DNA of 64,000 bases from Haloferax marisrubri (GTDB lineage: Archaea; Halobacteriota; Halobacteria; Halobacteriales; Haloferacaceae). The stretch is from positions 168,593 through 232,592 of the forward strand of contig NZ_LOPW02000006.1 of assembly GCF_001469875.2 (NCBI RefSeq), given 5' to 3'. Positions 9,588 through 18,199 of the stretch are shown piece by piece. Under the pieces are notes generated by a model. It did no database searches. It was not told the DNA's origin and saw only the letters and a list, made by a program, of their open reading frames with translations. The position numbers were made by a program, and so were the translations under genes. Numbering within the stretch: the stretch's first letter is position 1; every line of letters begins with the position of its first letter.

Positions 9588-10403
9588 ATGGCAGACGAAC
9601 ACACGACCGGTTCGCCGCGGACGCTGAAGACGGTGTCTCGTGCGTTCGATGTCGTTCGGGCGCTCGAGGAGTTAGACGGCGCGCGAGTGACCGAGTTGGC
9701 AAACCATCTGGACCTCTCGAAGAGCGTCGTCTACAACTACCTGAGCACGCTCCGGGCCGAGAAGTTCGTCGTGAAGGAAGAAGACACCTACCGGCTGTCC
9801 CTGCAGTTCCTCCTCGTGGGCGAGTACGTCCGGTACCAGAACATCCTCTACCGCATCGGCAAGCCCGAAATCGAGGAACTCGCGGAGAAGACCGGCGAGT
9901 ACGCGCATCTGGCGACCGAGCAGCACGGGCTGGGCGTCAACCTCTACAAGGTGAGCGGCGAGAAGGCCGTCGGGAGCGACTACCAGGTGAACAAGCTCCA
10001 GCGCGCCGACTACCTCCACTTCTCGGCGACGGGCAAGGCCATTCTCGCGCACCTCCCGAAAGAACGCGTCGAGTGGATTATCGACCAGTACGGCCTGCCG
10101 GGCAAGACCGAGGCGACCATCACGACCCGCGAGGAACTCTTCGAGGAGTTGGAGACGATTCGCGACCGGGGCTACTCCCTCAACGACGAAGAGGAGATAA
10201 AGGGCCTGCAGGCCATCGGCGCGCCGGTGACGAACCGCCACGGGCGCGTCCTCGGCTCGATTAGCGTCTCCGGTCCCGTCCGCCGGATGAAACAGCCGGA
10301 GTACCACGAACAGCTCATCGAGAGCGTCGTCAACACCGCCAACGTCATCGAGGTCAACGTCAACATGGAAGAGTCCGACGACGACTTCCCGACGTTCAGT
10401 TAG
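9588..10403 (+). CDS. IclR family transcriptional regulator
   Basis: A 271-residue regulator with an N-terminal winged helix-turn-helix (about residues 10-75: KTVSRAFDVVRALEEL ... LDLSKSVVYNYLSTL) and a C-terminal IclR effector-binding domain (about 90-255, with FSATGKAILAHLP). The start at 9588 puts the HTH at the usual distance from the N-terminus; an in-frame start at 9465 would include the palindrome in the coding sequence. It lies downstream of the M20 amidase and near the ABC operon, so it is the likely regulator of that catabolic block. Confidence 0.9.
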   Translation: MADEHTTGSPRTLKTVSRAFDVVRALEELDGARVTELANHLDLSKSVVYNYLSTLRAEKFVVKEEDTYRLSLQFLLVGEYVRYQNILYRIGKPEIEELAEKTGEYAHLATEQHGLGVNLYKVSGEKAVGSDYQVNKLQRADYLHFSATGKAILAHLPKERVEWIIDQYGLPGKTEATITTREELFEELETIRDRGYSLNDEEEIKGLQAIGAPVTNRHGRVLGSISVSGPVRRMKQPEYHEQLIESVVNTANVIEVNVNMEESDDDFPTFS

Positions 10404-10914
10404 TCGGGGCGTGTCACCCCCGACGCCGCCGCGTCGGTATCGTTCTCCCGTCGTCGACCGCCCGGCACGGTTCACAAACGGAGAACCAGCGGTCTCGACC
10501 GAGTCGCGGCCGGCGAGACGGCCACCGACGAGACGAGCGGCGGGCCGAACGGCGTTCCCGTCCCCGAATCTCGGCGTCACCGCCGGCAACGCCGCGCTCG
10601 AACTGTCGATGTCGTCCGTCGACCGAGATTGACGGTTTCGAACGTCGGACCGTCAACGCGCCCCGAAAAGTAGCGAGAACGGAACATCGTAGAAGCGACA
10701 CACAAAAACGAATGTTCGGTAGGATTGACCATATAAGAACACGAACCAGGTATCGGTGAGAGATAGTTTAATCGTACGCCACATTCCAGCTAGTCTCCAA
10801 AATTTTCTGTCGCAGCCGGGACACCCCACCGAAGGGGCGGACGGCGACCACCATCCATCGGTCGAGAGCCCAACAGCCATGACACAAGTAAGAGTGTAAT
10901 GCAAGTGTCCACGG

Positions 10915-11219
10915 CAGTCGCGGGTCGGCTGTCGTGTACGGACGACTGAGACAGGCTGAACACGGCCTTCGGACCATCTTAGAAATGTGTTTATCAAGCA
11001 ATAATGCGGAGCGTCAAACAGGTCGTCGAGTGTGGTCAGAATTCACGGTGGAATCAGAGAGTGAGAGGTTCGGTGAAAATCCGGTTCAGTCGCCTCTATT
11101 GAGCGTGAGAATGTACAATTTGTAAAAATTGTAAAAATTATATAATTTTCGTGCTATACAGTCGCGGGTCGAGCAGTCGAGTAGCGCCGTTAGAAATGTA
11201 TTAGTTATGCAAGAATGCG
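10915..11219. repeat. pair of diverged direct repeats
   Basis: CAGTCGCGGGTCG occurs at 10915-10927 and 11159-11171. In each case a second block follows, TTAGAAATGT...GCAAnAATGCG, at 10979-11008 and 11190-11219 (24 of 30 positions identical without gaps). The spacing between the two blocks differs (51 versus 18 bp). The copies therefore look like decayed duplicates of one element rather than chance similarity. Confidence 0.6.
11119..11149 (-). terminator. U-rich terminator candidate for the APC-UspA transcript
   Basis: Read on the minus strand, this tract has two TTTTTACAA units next to a perfect 16-bp palindrome (11134-11149, AAAATTAT/ATAATTTT). It starts about 105 nt after the UspA stop. 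Archaeal termination needs mainly U-rich tracts, so this is a reasonable 3' end. Confidence 0.45.
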
Positions 11220-11254
11220 TTGGGAAGACAGCGCGGTTCGAGGTGGGGTCGGCC

Positions 11255-12028
11255 TCACTCCGGGCCGTCGGTAGTGGGACCGTCGGCATCTTCAGCGTCA
11301 GGTTCGGGGTCGAGCGGCCGTCGGACCACGAGAACCGGGGCGACCGTCTGTTCGGCGACGCGGTCGGACGTCTCGCCGAACAGTCGGCCGCGGAGCGTGG
11401 GTTTCTCCTCTCCCATCACGACCACGTCGTGGTCCTTCGCGCCCTCGATGAGCGCCTGAAGCGGGTTCTGGGCGACGACGACGACGCGCGAGATGTGCTC
11501 GCGGCTGACCCCGAGGACGGCCAGTTCGTTGGCGACCTCGCTGAGCAGGGCTTCGCCGTCCGAGACCGCGTCGTCGTCCTCGACGGCGTGGAACAGCGTG
11601 AGTTCGATGTCCTCGTGTCTCCCGACGGCCGCGGCGACCTTGGTAATCGTCTCGAGGTTGATGTCCTCTTTTATCGGGACGATGATGCGGTCGATGGTCG
11701 GGGCGGGGTTCGAGAGCAACACCGCATCGCAGTCGGCTTCCGTGGCGATGCGCTCCGTCGTCTGGTCGGTGTCGTGGGTGAACACCAGCCGCGTCTCGAC
11801 GGTCGCGCCGGCGGCTTCGAACACCGAGACGAGTTCGGCGAGTTCCTCGCGTGCCTTCGGTTCGAACTGCTCTCTGGCCTGCTCGGGGGCCGTCTGCTCG
11901 GGTATCTCGTGGTACGCGAGGAGGACGACCGTCGTCCCCGAGAGGACGCGTATCAGTTGGTCCGGAATCACCTGTCCCGCCAGCACCGCGACGGGAACGA
12001 GCACGCGAACGTCGTCGGGGTCACGCAT
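11255..12028 (-). CDS. tandem universal stress protein (UspA) associated with APC permease
   Basis: A 257-residue protein with two UspA-like halves. The first (about 8-125) starts [10 protein letters not shown] and lacks a clear nucleotide-binding loop. The second (about 128-240) begins [16 protein letters not shown] and contains the region [21 protein letters not shown], resembling the Usp G-x2-G-x9-G segment. An acidic tail follows. Its start overlaps the end of the amino-acid permease gene by eight bases, so both are made from one transcript. Usp domains paired with APC transporters are common in haloarchaea and are thought to be regulatory (inference). Confidence 0.85.
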   Translation of the reverse strand: MRDPDDVRVLVPVAVLAGQVIPDQLIRVLSGTTVVLLAYHEIPEQTAPEQAREQFEPKAREELAELVSVFEAAGATVETRLVFTHDTDQTTERIATEADCDAVLLSNPAPTIDRIIVPIKEDINLETITKVAAAVGRHEDIELTLFHAVEDDDAVSDGEALLSEVANELAVLGVSREHISRVVVVAQNPLQALIEGAKDHDVVVMGEEKPTLRGRLFGETSDRVAEQTVAPVLVVRRPLDPEPDAEDADGPTTDGPE

Positions 12029-13490
12029 CGGAGCTCACCCCCTTCAGGCGCACGTCGCGGGCGTAGACGAAGTACCACACCAGCGCGGCGACCGCGACGA
12101 CGGCGCCGATCGCCTGCGAGAGCGGTTGCATGAACGCGACGAGACTGAAGCTCGCAAGCCCCCCGAGCACCGGGACGGCCGGGTAGCCGGGCACCCGGAA
12201 CGACGGGTCGTACCACGCGGGGTTCGACCGGCGGAGGACGATGAGCGCCACGCAGATGAGCCCGTAGGTGACGAGGTGCAGGAACGACGCGACCTCGGCG
12301 AGCACCTCGGTCCGGCCGACCGCGACGAGGACGACCGTCGGCCCGCCGACCAGCGCGAGCGCGACGTGGGGCGTCCCGTACCGGAGGTTGATTCGCGCGA
12401 GTTGCGGCGGGACCAACGCGTCGCGGCTGAGCGCGTAGAGGGCGCGCGACGAACTGAGAATCGAGGCGTTCGCGCTCGACACCGTCGCGAAGAGCCCGGC
12501 GACGAGGATGGCGACCGCGCCGGGGAATCCGAGGTACGAGCGGGCGACCTCGACGATGGCCGTCTCGCCGAAGGCGGCGAGTCTGGCGCTCCCGAACGCG
12601 CCGGTCGAGACGAGGATGGTCACGACGTACAGCGCCCCGACGACGATTACGGAGCCGACCATCGCCAGCGGGAGGTTCCGGCCGGGCTTCGTTATCTCGC
12701 CCGCGACCGTCGCCACCTGCGCGAACCCGAGGTAGGAGGTGAACACGAGCGCCGCCGTGGTGAAGATGCTGAGCGTCCCGTAGGGCATGAACTCCTCGGG
12801 GACGGTCTGACGGCCGAACAGCCCGAGCGTGTCGAGCGAGCCGTAGACGAGGAACACGAGGAGGATGCCGAGAAGCAGGCTCACGATACCGTTCTGGAGC
12901 TTCGTCGCGTTCTCGGTCCCGAACATGCTGAGCGCCGTCAAGACGAGCCCGAAGCCGACGCCGAGCGCCGCCACGAGCGGCAGGTCGGTGACCATCGACG
13001 CCGCGCCCAACTCCGCAAGCACGGCGATGGCGTACTGCGCGAACCCGACGAGGTAGAACGCCGAGGCGAAGACGAGCCCCAGCCAGAGACCGATACCGAC
13101 GACCGCGCCGAACGCCGAACCCATACCGCGGGAGATGAAGTAGTACGCGCCGCCGCTTTTGGGCATCGCCGTGGCCAACTCGGAGGTCGGAAGCGCGACC
13201 AACAGCGCGATGACCGCCCCGAGCGCGAACGAGAGCGAGGCCGCGGGGCCGGCCTGCCCGGCGGCGAGACCGGGGAAGACGAAGATACCCGCGCCGACCA
13301 TCGTCCCGATACCGATTGCCAACCCGCCGCGGAGGTCGATTGTTCGCTCCAACTCGGTCCCGCTTTCGAGGACCGTCACCTCGTCGGCCGCGGCCCCGAC
13401 GTCGACCGCCGGGTCCGCGTCGGCGACCCCCGCCCCGTCGTCGGGCGGGTCCGCCCCGAGCACCGAACCGCCGTCGTTTCCATCGGACAT
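12021..13490 (-). CDS. APC family amino acid permease
   Basis: A 489-residue transporter. An acidic cytoplasmic N-terminus of about 50 residues precedes a typical APC core of 12 TM helices beginning with the glycine-rich unwound helix ([15 protein letters not shown], about 59-73). [16 protein letters not shown] follows, a conserved APC signature around TM3. It imports amino acids or related amines by secondary transport; the substrate is unknown. The downstream UspA gene overlaps its 3' end. The upstream region (13491-13600) is shared with the divergently transcribed integrase-like gene and its mini-ORF. Confidence 0.92.
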   Translation of the reverse strand: MSDGNDGGSVLGADPPDDGAGVADADPAVDVGAAADEVTVLESGTELERTIDLRGGLAIGIGTMVGAGIFVFPGLAAGQAGPAASLSFALGAVIALLVALPTSELATAMPKSGGAYYFISRGMGSAFGAVVGIGLWLGLVFASAFYLVGFAQYAIAVLAELGAASMVTDLPLVAALGVGFGLVLTALSMFGTENATKLQNGIVSLLLGILLVFLVYGSLDTLGLFGRQTVPEEFMPYGTLSIFTTAALVFTSYLGFAQVATVAGEITKPGRNLPLAMVGSVIVVGALYVVTILVSTGAFGSARLAAFGETAIVEVARSYLGFPGAVAILVAGLFATVSSANASILSSSRALYALSRDALVPPQLARINLRYGTPHVALALVGGPTVVLVAVGRTEVLAEVASFLHLVTYGLICVALIVLRRSNPAWYDPSFRVPGYPAVPVLGGLASFSLVAFMQPLSQAIGAVVAVAALVWYFVYARDVRLKGVSSDA

Positions 13491-13647
13491 TGTGGGTTCC
13501 TGTTATCACGGCTCCCCAATATATCTAATACCCGTCATATTTAGGGCGGTCGGGTCGACCGGTGGGTGCGACGCCGCCGCCGACACGTCGTCGCCCGCGA
13601 CGAGAGAAAGTGTTAATCCGTCCGCGGCACGCCCTGCATGCAGAACG

Positions 13648-13701
13648 ATGGCGCACGGAACGCGACGCGGCGGCCGGTTCGGGCGGGGTGAGCCGCGGTG
13701 A
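13648..13701 (+). CDS. 17-codon leader ORF overlapping the integrase-like start (GTGA)
   Basis: A short ORF, MAHGTRRGGRFGRGEPR, strongly basic. Its TGA stop (13699-13701) overlaps the GTG start at 13698. A Shine-Dalgarno-like GGGGTGA lies inside it, six bases before the GTG. A TATA-like TTAAT (13613-13617) sits about 33 bp upstream of its ATG. It may serve translation of the downstream gene rather than encode a functional peptide. It could also be a chance ORF. Confidence 0.4.
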   Translation: MAHGTRRGGRFGRGEPR

Positions 13702-14948
13702 ACTGGTCGCGGAAGTCGCTCGACGAACTCGAGGCGTTCTACTGGGAGACGATAGCGCCCGCGATGGACCGCGACGGGATGGACCCGACGCGGGACGTGC
13801 CGACCTACGCGTGGCTGACCGAACGCGGCTGGTCGGGCATCGCCTACGCGCTCCGCGAGAAACACGACCTCACGCCGCGGGAGTTCTTCGTCGGCGTCGT
13901 CGGACTCGGCGACGAGGACGCCGACGAGGGCTACGACTGGGGCATCGACGACGACCGAACCGTCGAGGCGTTCGAGTCCTACCTCGACATGCTCGAATCG
14001 CGGCGCGGACTCGCGGACTCGACGCTGCCGACCCGTCGGACTCACCTCGCGCGGTTCGCCCGAGTCTACCGGGACCGCCACGGGTCGGCCGACCTGCTCT
14101 CCCGACTCGACGACCGCGACGCCGAACCCGACGAGATAGACCGCTGTCTCGCGGTCCTCGACGAGTTCGATGCCGAGCTCGCCACCGACGGGACGAAGCT
14201 CAAATACCTCCAGACGGTCCGGTCGTTCTACGAGTACCTCGTGGACTTCCGGCGCGCGCGGTACAACCCCGTCGAGAACGCCGCGAAGCAGTTCCGCTGG
14301 GAGCAGGGGCAACCCGACAACCGCACGATGTCGGCCGACCAGGTGAGCGACGTGTACGCCGTCGCCGACGACCTCGAAGACCGGCTTCTCGTCCTCGGAC
14401 TCGCCGGGTGGGGGCTCCGACCGAACGAACTCGCGTCGCTCCGCGCGTCGCAACTCGTCCTCTCCGGCGACGACCCCCACATCGAGTTCGAAGCGCGGAA
14501 GAACGGGCCGGGGACCGTCGCGCTCCTCTACGGCGTCGACGCAGTCGCCGCCCGCATCGACGCGCTCGCCGAGGACGACGACTGGAACGGCGCGCTGTTC
14601 CCCTCCTCGCGGGCCGCCTCGGGCCACATCGCCCGCGAGACGGTCAACCGGCGGTTCAAGCGCCTCGCCGACGAGGCGGGCGTGACCGTCGACGGTGAGG
14701 TCCCGACCGCGAAGCTCTGTCGGCGCTTCTGGTACACGGCCTATCAGGCGGCGGTCGACGAGATGCTCGCGCAGTTGGAGGGCGTCGCCGCCGACCAGGG
14801 GTCGAAGAGCGCCGGCGTCGTCATGTCGAACTACCTCTCCGAGGAGCGTCGCCGGTCGTTCCGCCGGCAGGCGATGCGCGAGACGCTGGCCGACGTGTTC
14901 GAGTCCAGCGACGAGTCCGTGACCGTCGAAGAGCAAGTGCTGCAGTAG
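13698..14948 (+). CDS. tyrosine recombinase/XerD-like integrase with altered active site
   Basis: A 416-residue protein. An N-terminal domain of about 85 residues is followed by a SAM-like core-binding domain (about 86-195) and a catalytic domain (about 205-390). Catalytic candidates are R241 in GWGLRPNELASLR, K268 in the beta-hairpin, R342 and nucleophile Y379 in MSNYL. The usual HxxR box is KLCR (339-342), so the first His is replaced by Lys. No inverted or direct repeats resembling att sites were seen nearby, so it may be a resident chromosomal recombinase rather than a prophage remnant. GTG start chosen from the internal SD-like GGGGTGA. Confidence 0.75.
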   Translation: MNWSRKSLDELEAFYWETIAPAMDRDGMDPTRDVPTYAWLTERGWSGIAYALREKHDLTPREFFVGVVGLGDEDADEGYDWGIDDDRTVEAFESYLDMLESRRGLADSTLPTRRTHLARFARVYRDRHGSADLLSRLDDRDAEPDEIDRCLAVLDEFDAELATDGTKLKYLQTVRSFYEYLVDFRRARYNPVENAAKQFRWEQGQPDNRTMSADQVSDVYAVADDLEDRLLVLGLAGWGLRPNELASLRASQLVLSGDDPHIEFEARKNGPGTVALLYGVDAVAARIDALAEDDDWNGALFPSSRAASGHIARETVNRRFKRLADEAGVTVDGEVPTAKLCRRFWYTAYQAAVDEMLAQLEGVAADQGSKSAGVVMSNYLSEERRRSFRRQAMRETLADVFESSDESVTVEEQVLQ

Positions 14949-15224
14949 CTGTTTGGCTTCGGGTCTCTGCGCAACACGAGGTGGAGTGGTAGCCGTGATA
15001 AATCGTATATCGCGATAGACAACTATCACGTGGCGAGACACTCATCCTTCGGTTGTGCAGACCGACAAGAGACACGACCGCGTTTCTGTACTGAAAAGCC
15101 GGCCAGCGTTCGGAACGCACCGACCGTTCGATGGAAACGCCCATTTCAGGCAACAGGACGGTTCTCTCCTCCGAATCGCGGGCAGCCTACGCTCCCATTA
15201 GGCACCCGTCTACCCCCGATAATG

Positions 15225-15243
15225 ACGTCTCACCGACGTTTTT
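15225..15243 (+). terminator. hairpin plus T5 terminator candidate
   Basis: ACGTC (15225-15229) and GACGT (15235-15239) form a 5-bp stem that runs into five Ts (15239-15243). It is about 280 nt downstream of the integrase-like stop, which is rather far. Confidence 0.35.
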
Positions 15244-15389
15244 GTTACACGGCTACCTTTGTAAAGTATAGTGAATCTCGTTCCGGGGAGTAAGATACTT
15301 GCGAGCGCCGAAACGTCCGGTCTGAGGCGGTTCGCAGATATTCTTCGCACGCCCCCGGGAGATAACACGGGCGAAGTGGGAATTGGGAC

Positions 15390-15394
15390 AAAAA
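15390..15394 (-). terminator. T5 tract downstream of DUF1269 gene
   Basis: Five consecutive Ts on the minus strand about 100 nt after the stop of the DUF1269 gene. Short U-tracts of this kind are typical archaeal 3' ends. No stem is obvious. Confidence 0.35.
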
Positions 15395-15494
15395 CGAGCA
15401 AGCCAAACCGTGCCGAGGCGACCGGCGCACACGTCGTCAGGCGTGGGCGACGCTCTCCGCACCGTGCAGACGGTCGCCTGTCGCCGTTCGGAAC

Positions 15495-15992
15495 CTATCC
15501 CGCGATTTCCTCGGCGGCGAACGCTTCACGAAGTCGGTCTTCGTCCTCGGGCGAGAGGTTCGTCTCGATTATCTCGAACTTGTCGTCCGACAGCTCCTCT
15601 TTGATGCGGTCCATCTGTGCGCCGCGGGACAGGAGGAACAGCGCGGAGTTTCCGGGTTCGACCGTGTTCGCGACCTCTTTGATGAACGAGTCGTCGATGC
15701 CGATATCGGTGAACTTCCCGCTGAGTGCGCCCGTCACCGCCCCGACCGCCATCCCGAGCCACGGCATCCAGAAGATGACACCGATGAGAAGCCCCCAGAA
15801 CGACCCGCCGAGCGCGCCCACGCCGACGAGGCTCTGGGCCTGTTTGACCTTCACCTGACCGTTCTCTTTTCGAACGGCGATGGCGGCGTCCTCTATCGTA
15901 ATCAGTTCGCGACGCTGGAGATGATACAGTTTCTCCCGCATGTTCTCCGCACCGTCCATCGTATCGAACGCGAGTACTACCAGTGAACTCAT
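15495..15992 (-). CDS. DUF1269 family membrane protein
   Basis: A 165-residue protein. The N-terminal alpha/beta part (LVVLAFDTMDGAENMREKL) precedes a glycine-rich hydrophobic hairpin (about 56-90, with GALGGSFWGLLIGVIFWMPWLG and a GAVTGALSG repeat), then a soluble C-terminal half ending in an acidic tail. This order defines DUF1269. Function is not established. Glycine-zipper hairpins of this type insert in membranes. It stands alone, convergent with the integrase-like gene. Confidence 0.85.
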   Translation of the reverse strand: MSSLVVLAFDTMDGAENMREKLYHLQRRELITIEDAAIAVRKENGQVKVKQAQSLVGVGALGGSFWGLLIGVIFWMPWLGMAVGAVTGALSGKFTDIGIDDSFIKEVANTVEPGNSALFLLSRGAQMDRIKEELSDDKFEIIETNLSPEDEDRLREAFAAEEIAG

Positions 15993-16169
15993 CTTTTCAA
16001 CCCGACCACACGTAAGTGAGATAACATAATAAACTGCATTTATCGAGGTGCTGATTGTCTCACATCTCGTAATCTCTCGGGCGCGAAAGCAGCCGGGGCG
16101 TTTCCCGAACCGACCGCTTCCGGAGGCCCCGAGAGGGTCCGCCGATTCGGCCCGCGACGACCTGCGACG

Positions 16170-16178
16170 CTATATTCG
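16170..16178 (+). promoter_or_regulatory. TATA-like box for the gene at 16199
   Basis: CTATATTCG lies 21-29 bp before the ATG at 16199. This is the expected distance for a leaderless transcript and supports that start codon. Confidence 0.5.
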
Positions 16179-16198
16179 TCGCCCGCCAATGGTTCGCC

Positions 16199-16702
16199 AT
16201 GACCAGTCGAGAGTCGTTCACGCCCGAGGAGTGGCGAACGCTCGCGCAGACGCCGGTCGAGGTGATGTTCGGCGTCGTCGTCGCCTCGAACGGCGGCTTG
16301 CGACGGGAACTCAAGACGATTCGTCGGACCCTCCGACACGCGGACGAGTTCGGCCCGGAGACGGAACTCGTCACGCATCTCGCCGGGTTCGTCCGGGTGA
16401 ACGCCGACCGGGTGCGACGCGACGCGGAGACGCATGATTTCAACCGCGCGGTGACGATCGCTCGCGCCCACGACTACTGTCGGGAGACGACGACAATCGT
16501 CCGAGCGCGGGCGACCGCGGCGGAGCGAGACGAGTACGGGCGGTTCGTTCGCTGGTGCGCCGAACGCGTCGCGGACGCCGGCGTCGAAGGCGGGATACTC
16601 CGACTGGGTGGCCGACGAGTCAGTCCGGCCGAACGGGCGTTCATCGACGCTATCGGGGAGACCCTCGCCGTTGCCGATACGTCGGGCGAGACAATCGAGT
16701 AA
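16199..16702 (+). CDS. hypothetical haloarchaeal protein
   Basis: A 167-residue protein I do not recognise. It is soluble, mixed-charge and predicted mostly helical. Features are an N-terminal EEWRTLAQTPVEVMFGVVVAS segment, a run of basic and acidic helices in the middle, and two cysteines (DYCRETT and WCAERV). No signal peptide or membrane helix is seen. A TATA-like box at leaderless distance supports its start. It lies 54 bp before the DUF389 gene in the same direction and could share its transcript. Confidence 0.65.
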   Translation: MTSRESFTPEEWRTLAQTPVEVMFGVVVASNGGLRRELKTIRRTLRHADEFGPETELVTHLAGFVRVNADRVRRDAETHDFNRAVTIARAHDYCRETTTIVRARATAAERDEYGRFVRWCAERVADAGVEGGILRLGGRRVSPAERAFIDAIGETLAVADTSGETIE

Positions 16703-16756
16703 GCTATCCTATCAAAGCACTCATATTTTTTGTGCCCTCGTGACGTTGTAGCCCGT

Positions 16757-18199
16757 ATGCGACTCGTTCAGGTGTTGATACCACAGGGGAGACGAGAGAG
16801 CGTGCTGGAGTCGCTCGACCAACAGGGAGTCGACTACGCCGTCTTCGAGGAGGTCGGGCGTGGCGACTTCGAGGCGATGGTGCAGTTTCCGGTTCCCCCA
16901 AGCGGCGTCGAGACGGTGATGGAGAAACTGACGACCGCGGGGATTCGAGACGACAGCTACACAATCGTGCTCCCCACGGAGACGGTCGTCTCACAGCGCC
17001 TCTCGGCCCTGAAAGAGCGCTTTCCCGGACTCAGAATCTCCCGCGAGGAGCTCTACGCCAGGGCGGAGGACCTCGCGCCGGCGAACTCGACGTTTTTCAG
17101 TTTCCTGGTACTCAGTACGGTCATCGCCGCGACGGGCCTGCTTCTCGACTCCGCGGCGACGATTATCGGCGCGATGGTCGTCGCCCCGCTGATGGGACCG
17201 GCGGTTTCGGCGTCCGTCGGCACGATACTGGCCGACCGGCAGATGGCGACCCGCGGCGTCGTCCTTCAGGTGACGGGTCTCGCGGCGGCCATCGCGACGG
17301 CCGCGGTGCTCGGGGTAGTGCTCCAGCAGACGATTCTGATTCCGCCGGGCATCAATATTCAGGAGATACCGCAGGTCGCAGAGCGGACCAGTCCGAACGT
17401 TCTGTCGCTCTTTCTCGCGCTGGGGTCGGGTATCGCGGGCGCGATAAGCATCATGCGCGGCTCCGGGTCGACTCTCGTCGGCGTCGCCATCGCCGTCGCG
17501 CTCGTTCCGCCGGCGGCGACATCGGGGTTGGGTATCGCGTTCGGACTCCCCGCGGTCGCCCTCGCGGGCGCGGTGCTCGTCGTCGTCAACCTCCTCGCAA
17601 TCAACCTCTCGGCGCTGATTCTGTTCTACCTGTCGGGGTTCAAACCCCTCGACGCCGACGAACGGGAGAGCGTCAGATCGTCTGTCGCCGCCCGAATCGC
17701 CGTCATCGGCGTGGGTATCGCCGTCCTCTCTCTCGTCCTCGCCAGCGTGACGTACGCCTCGTTCCAGACCACGTCGTTCGAACAGCAAACGCAGACGGAA
17801 CTCCAGCGCCAGTTCGACGAGGCGGACATCGAGGGCGTCGAACTCGTCAGCGTCACGGTCGACTACAGGCCCATCGATTACCTCCTCGGGAACCAGCCAC
17901 GAGTCGACGTACTGGTCGGAATTCCTCGCGACCTGCAAGCGCCCCCCGACCTCGCACAGCGATTCGACGACCAACTGACCGAGGGGTTGGGCCGAGACGT
18001 GGTGGTGAGAGTCGGCTTCGTCGAGGCGCAGGTCTCCGACGACGCATCGACGCGAGCCTCGACCGGCGGGCTCGCTCCGGCGAATAGCCGTCTCGACCGC
18101 CCGTCAGCCCTCCTCGACCGCCCCTCAGTGCTCATCGACCGATCCTCAGTTCTCCTCGACCGCCCCTTGGTCCTCCGCACTCCGGAGGGACAGCCGTGA
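16757..18199 (+). CDS. TIGR00341/DUF389 family membrane protein
   Basis: A 480-residue protein. The N-terminus (MRLVQVLIPQGRRESVLESL) begins a ferredoxin-like domain of about 80 residues typical of TIGR00341. Next come about six TM helices (roughly 110-340) with the DUF389 hallmark ATIIGAMVVAPLMGP and a conserved ALVPPAATSGLG. A soluble C-terminal domain follows. Function is unknown. The extreme C-terminus is odd: four 7-residue repeats of DRPSxLL type (about 452-475), encoded by 21-bp tandem units. The stop overlaps the start of the metallophosphoesterase gene by four bases (GTGA). Confidence 0.88.
   Translation: MRLVQVLIPQGRRESVLESLDQQGVDYAVFEEVGRGDFEAMVQFPVPPSGVETVMEKLTTAGIRDDSYTIVLPTETVVSQRLSALKERFPGLRISREELYARAEDLAPANSTFFSFLVLSTVIAATGLLLDSAATIIGAMVVAPLMGPAVSASVGTILADRQMATRGVVLQVTGLAAAIATAAVLGVVLQQTILIPPGINIQEIPQVAERTSPNVLSLFLALGSGIAGAISIMRGSGSTLVGVAIAVALVPPAATSGLGIAFGLPAVALAGAVLVVVNLLAINLSALILFYLSGFKPLDADERESVRSSVAARIAVIGVGIAVLSLVLASVTYASFQTTSFEQQTQTELQRQFDEADIEGVELVSVTVDYRPIDYLLGNQPRVDVLVGIPRDLQAPPDLAQRFDDQLTEGLGRDVVVRVGFVEAQVSDDASTRASTGGLAPANSRLDRPSALLDRPSVLIDRSSVLLDRPLVLRTPEGQP
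18097..18180 (+). repeat. 21-bp tandem repeats at the 3' end of the DUF389 gene
   Basis: About four imperfect 21-bp units based on CTCGACCGCCCNTCAGNNCTC encode DRPSALL, DRPSVLI, DRSSVLL and DRPLVLR. They immediately precede the overlap with the next gene, so repeat expansion would lengthen the tail in multiples of seven residues without changing frame. Confidence 0.75.

Larger units (their letters stand above)
10404..11254. other. 851-bp gene-poor region between convergent genes
   Basis: No protein gene is supported here. The region has mixed composition, with an AT-rich core at 11110-11155. It contains two diverged copies of a direct-repeat element (listed separately) and a U-rich terminator candidate for the UspA transcript. 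It may be a scar of a lost mobile element or gene (inference). Confidence 0.5.
14949..15494. other. 546-bp intergenic region between convergent genes
   Basis: No gene is supported. On the plus strand ACGTC-TCACC-GACGT followed by TTTTT (15225-15243) resembles a terminator for the integrase-like gene. On the minus strand a T5 tract (15390-15394) lies about 100 nt after the DUF1269 stop. Confidence 0.4.

Noticed and set aside
10653-11001. Two minus-strand ORFs (up to 114 codons) in the gene-poor region
   Set aside because: Composition is Arg/Ser/Cys-rich and unlike haloarchaeal proteins, no domain is recognisable, and they fall on decayed repeats.
13648-14948. Prophage or integrative element around the integrase-like gene
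   Set aside because: No att-like direct repeats, tRNA, phage genes or composition change flank it.
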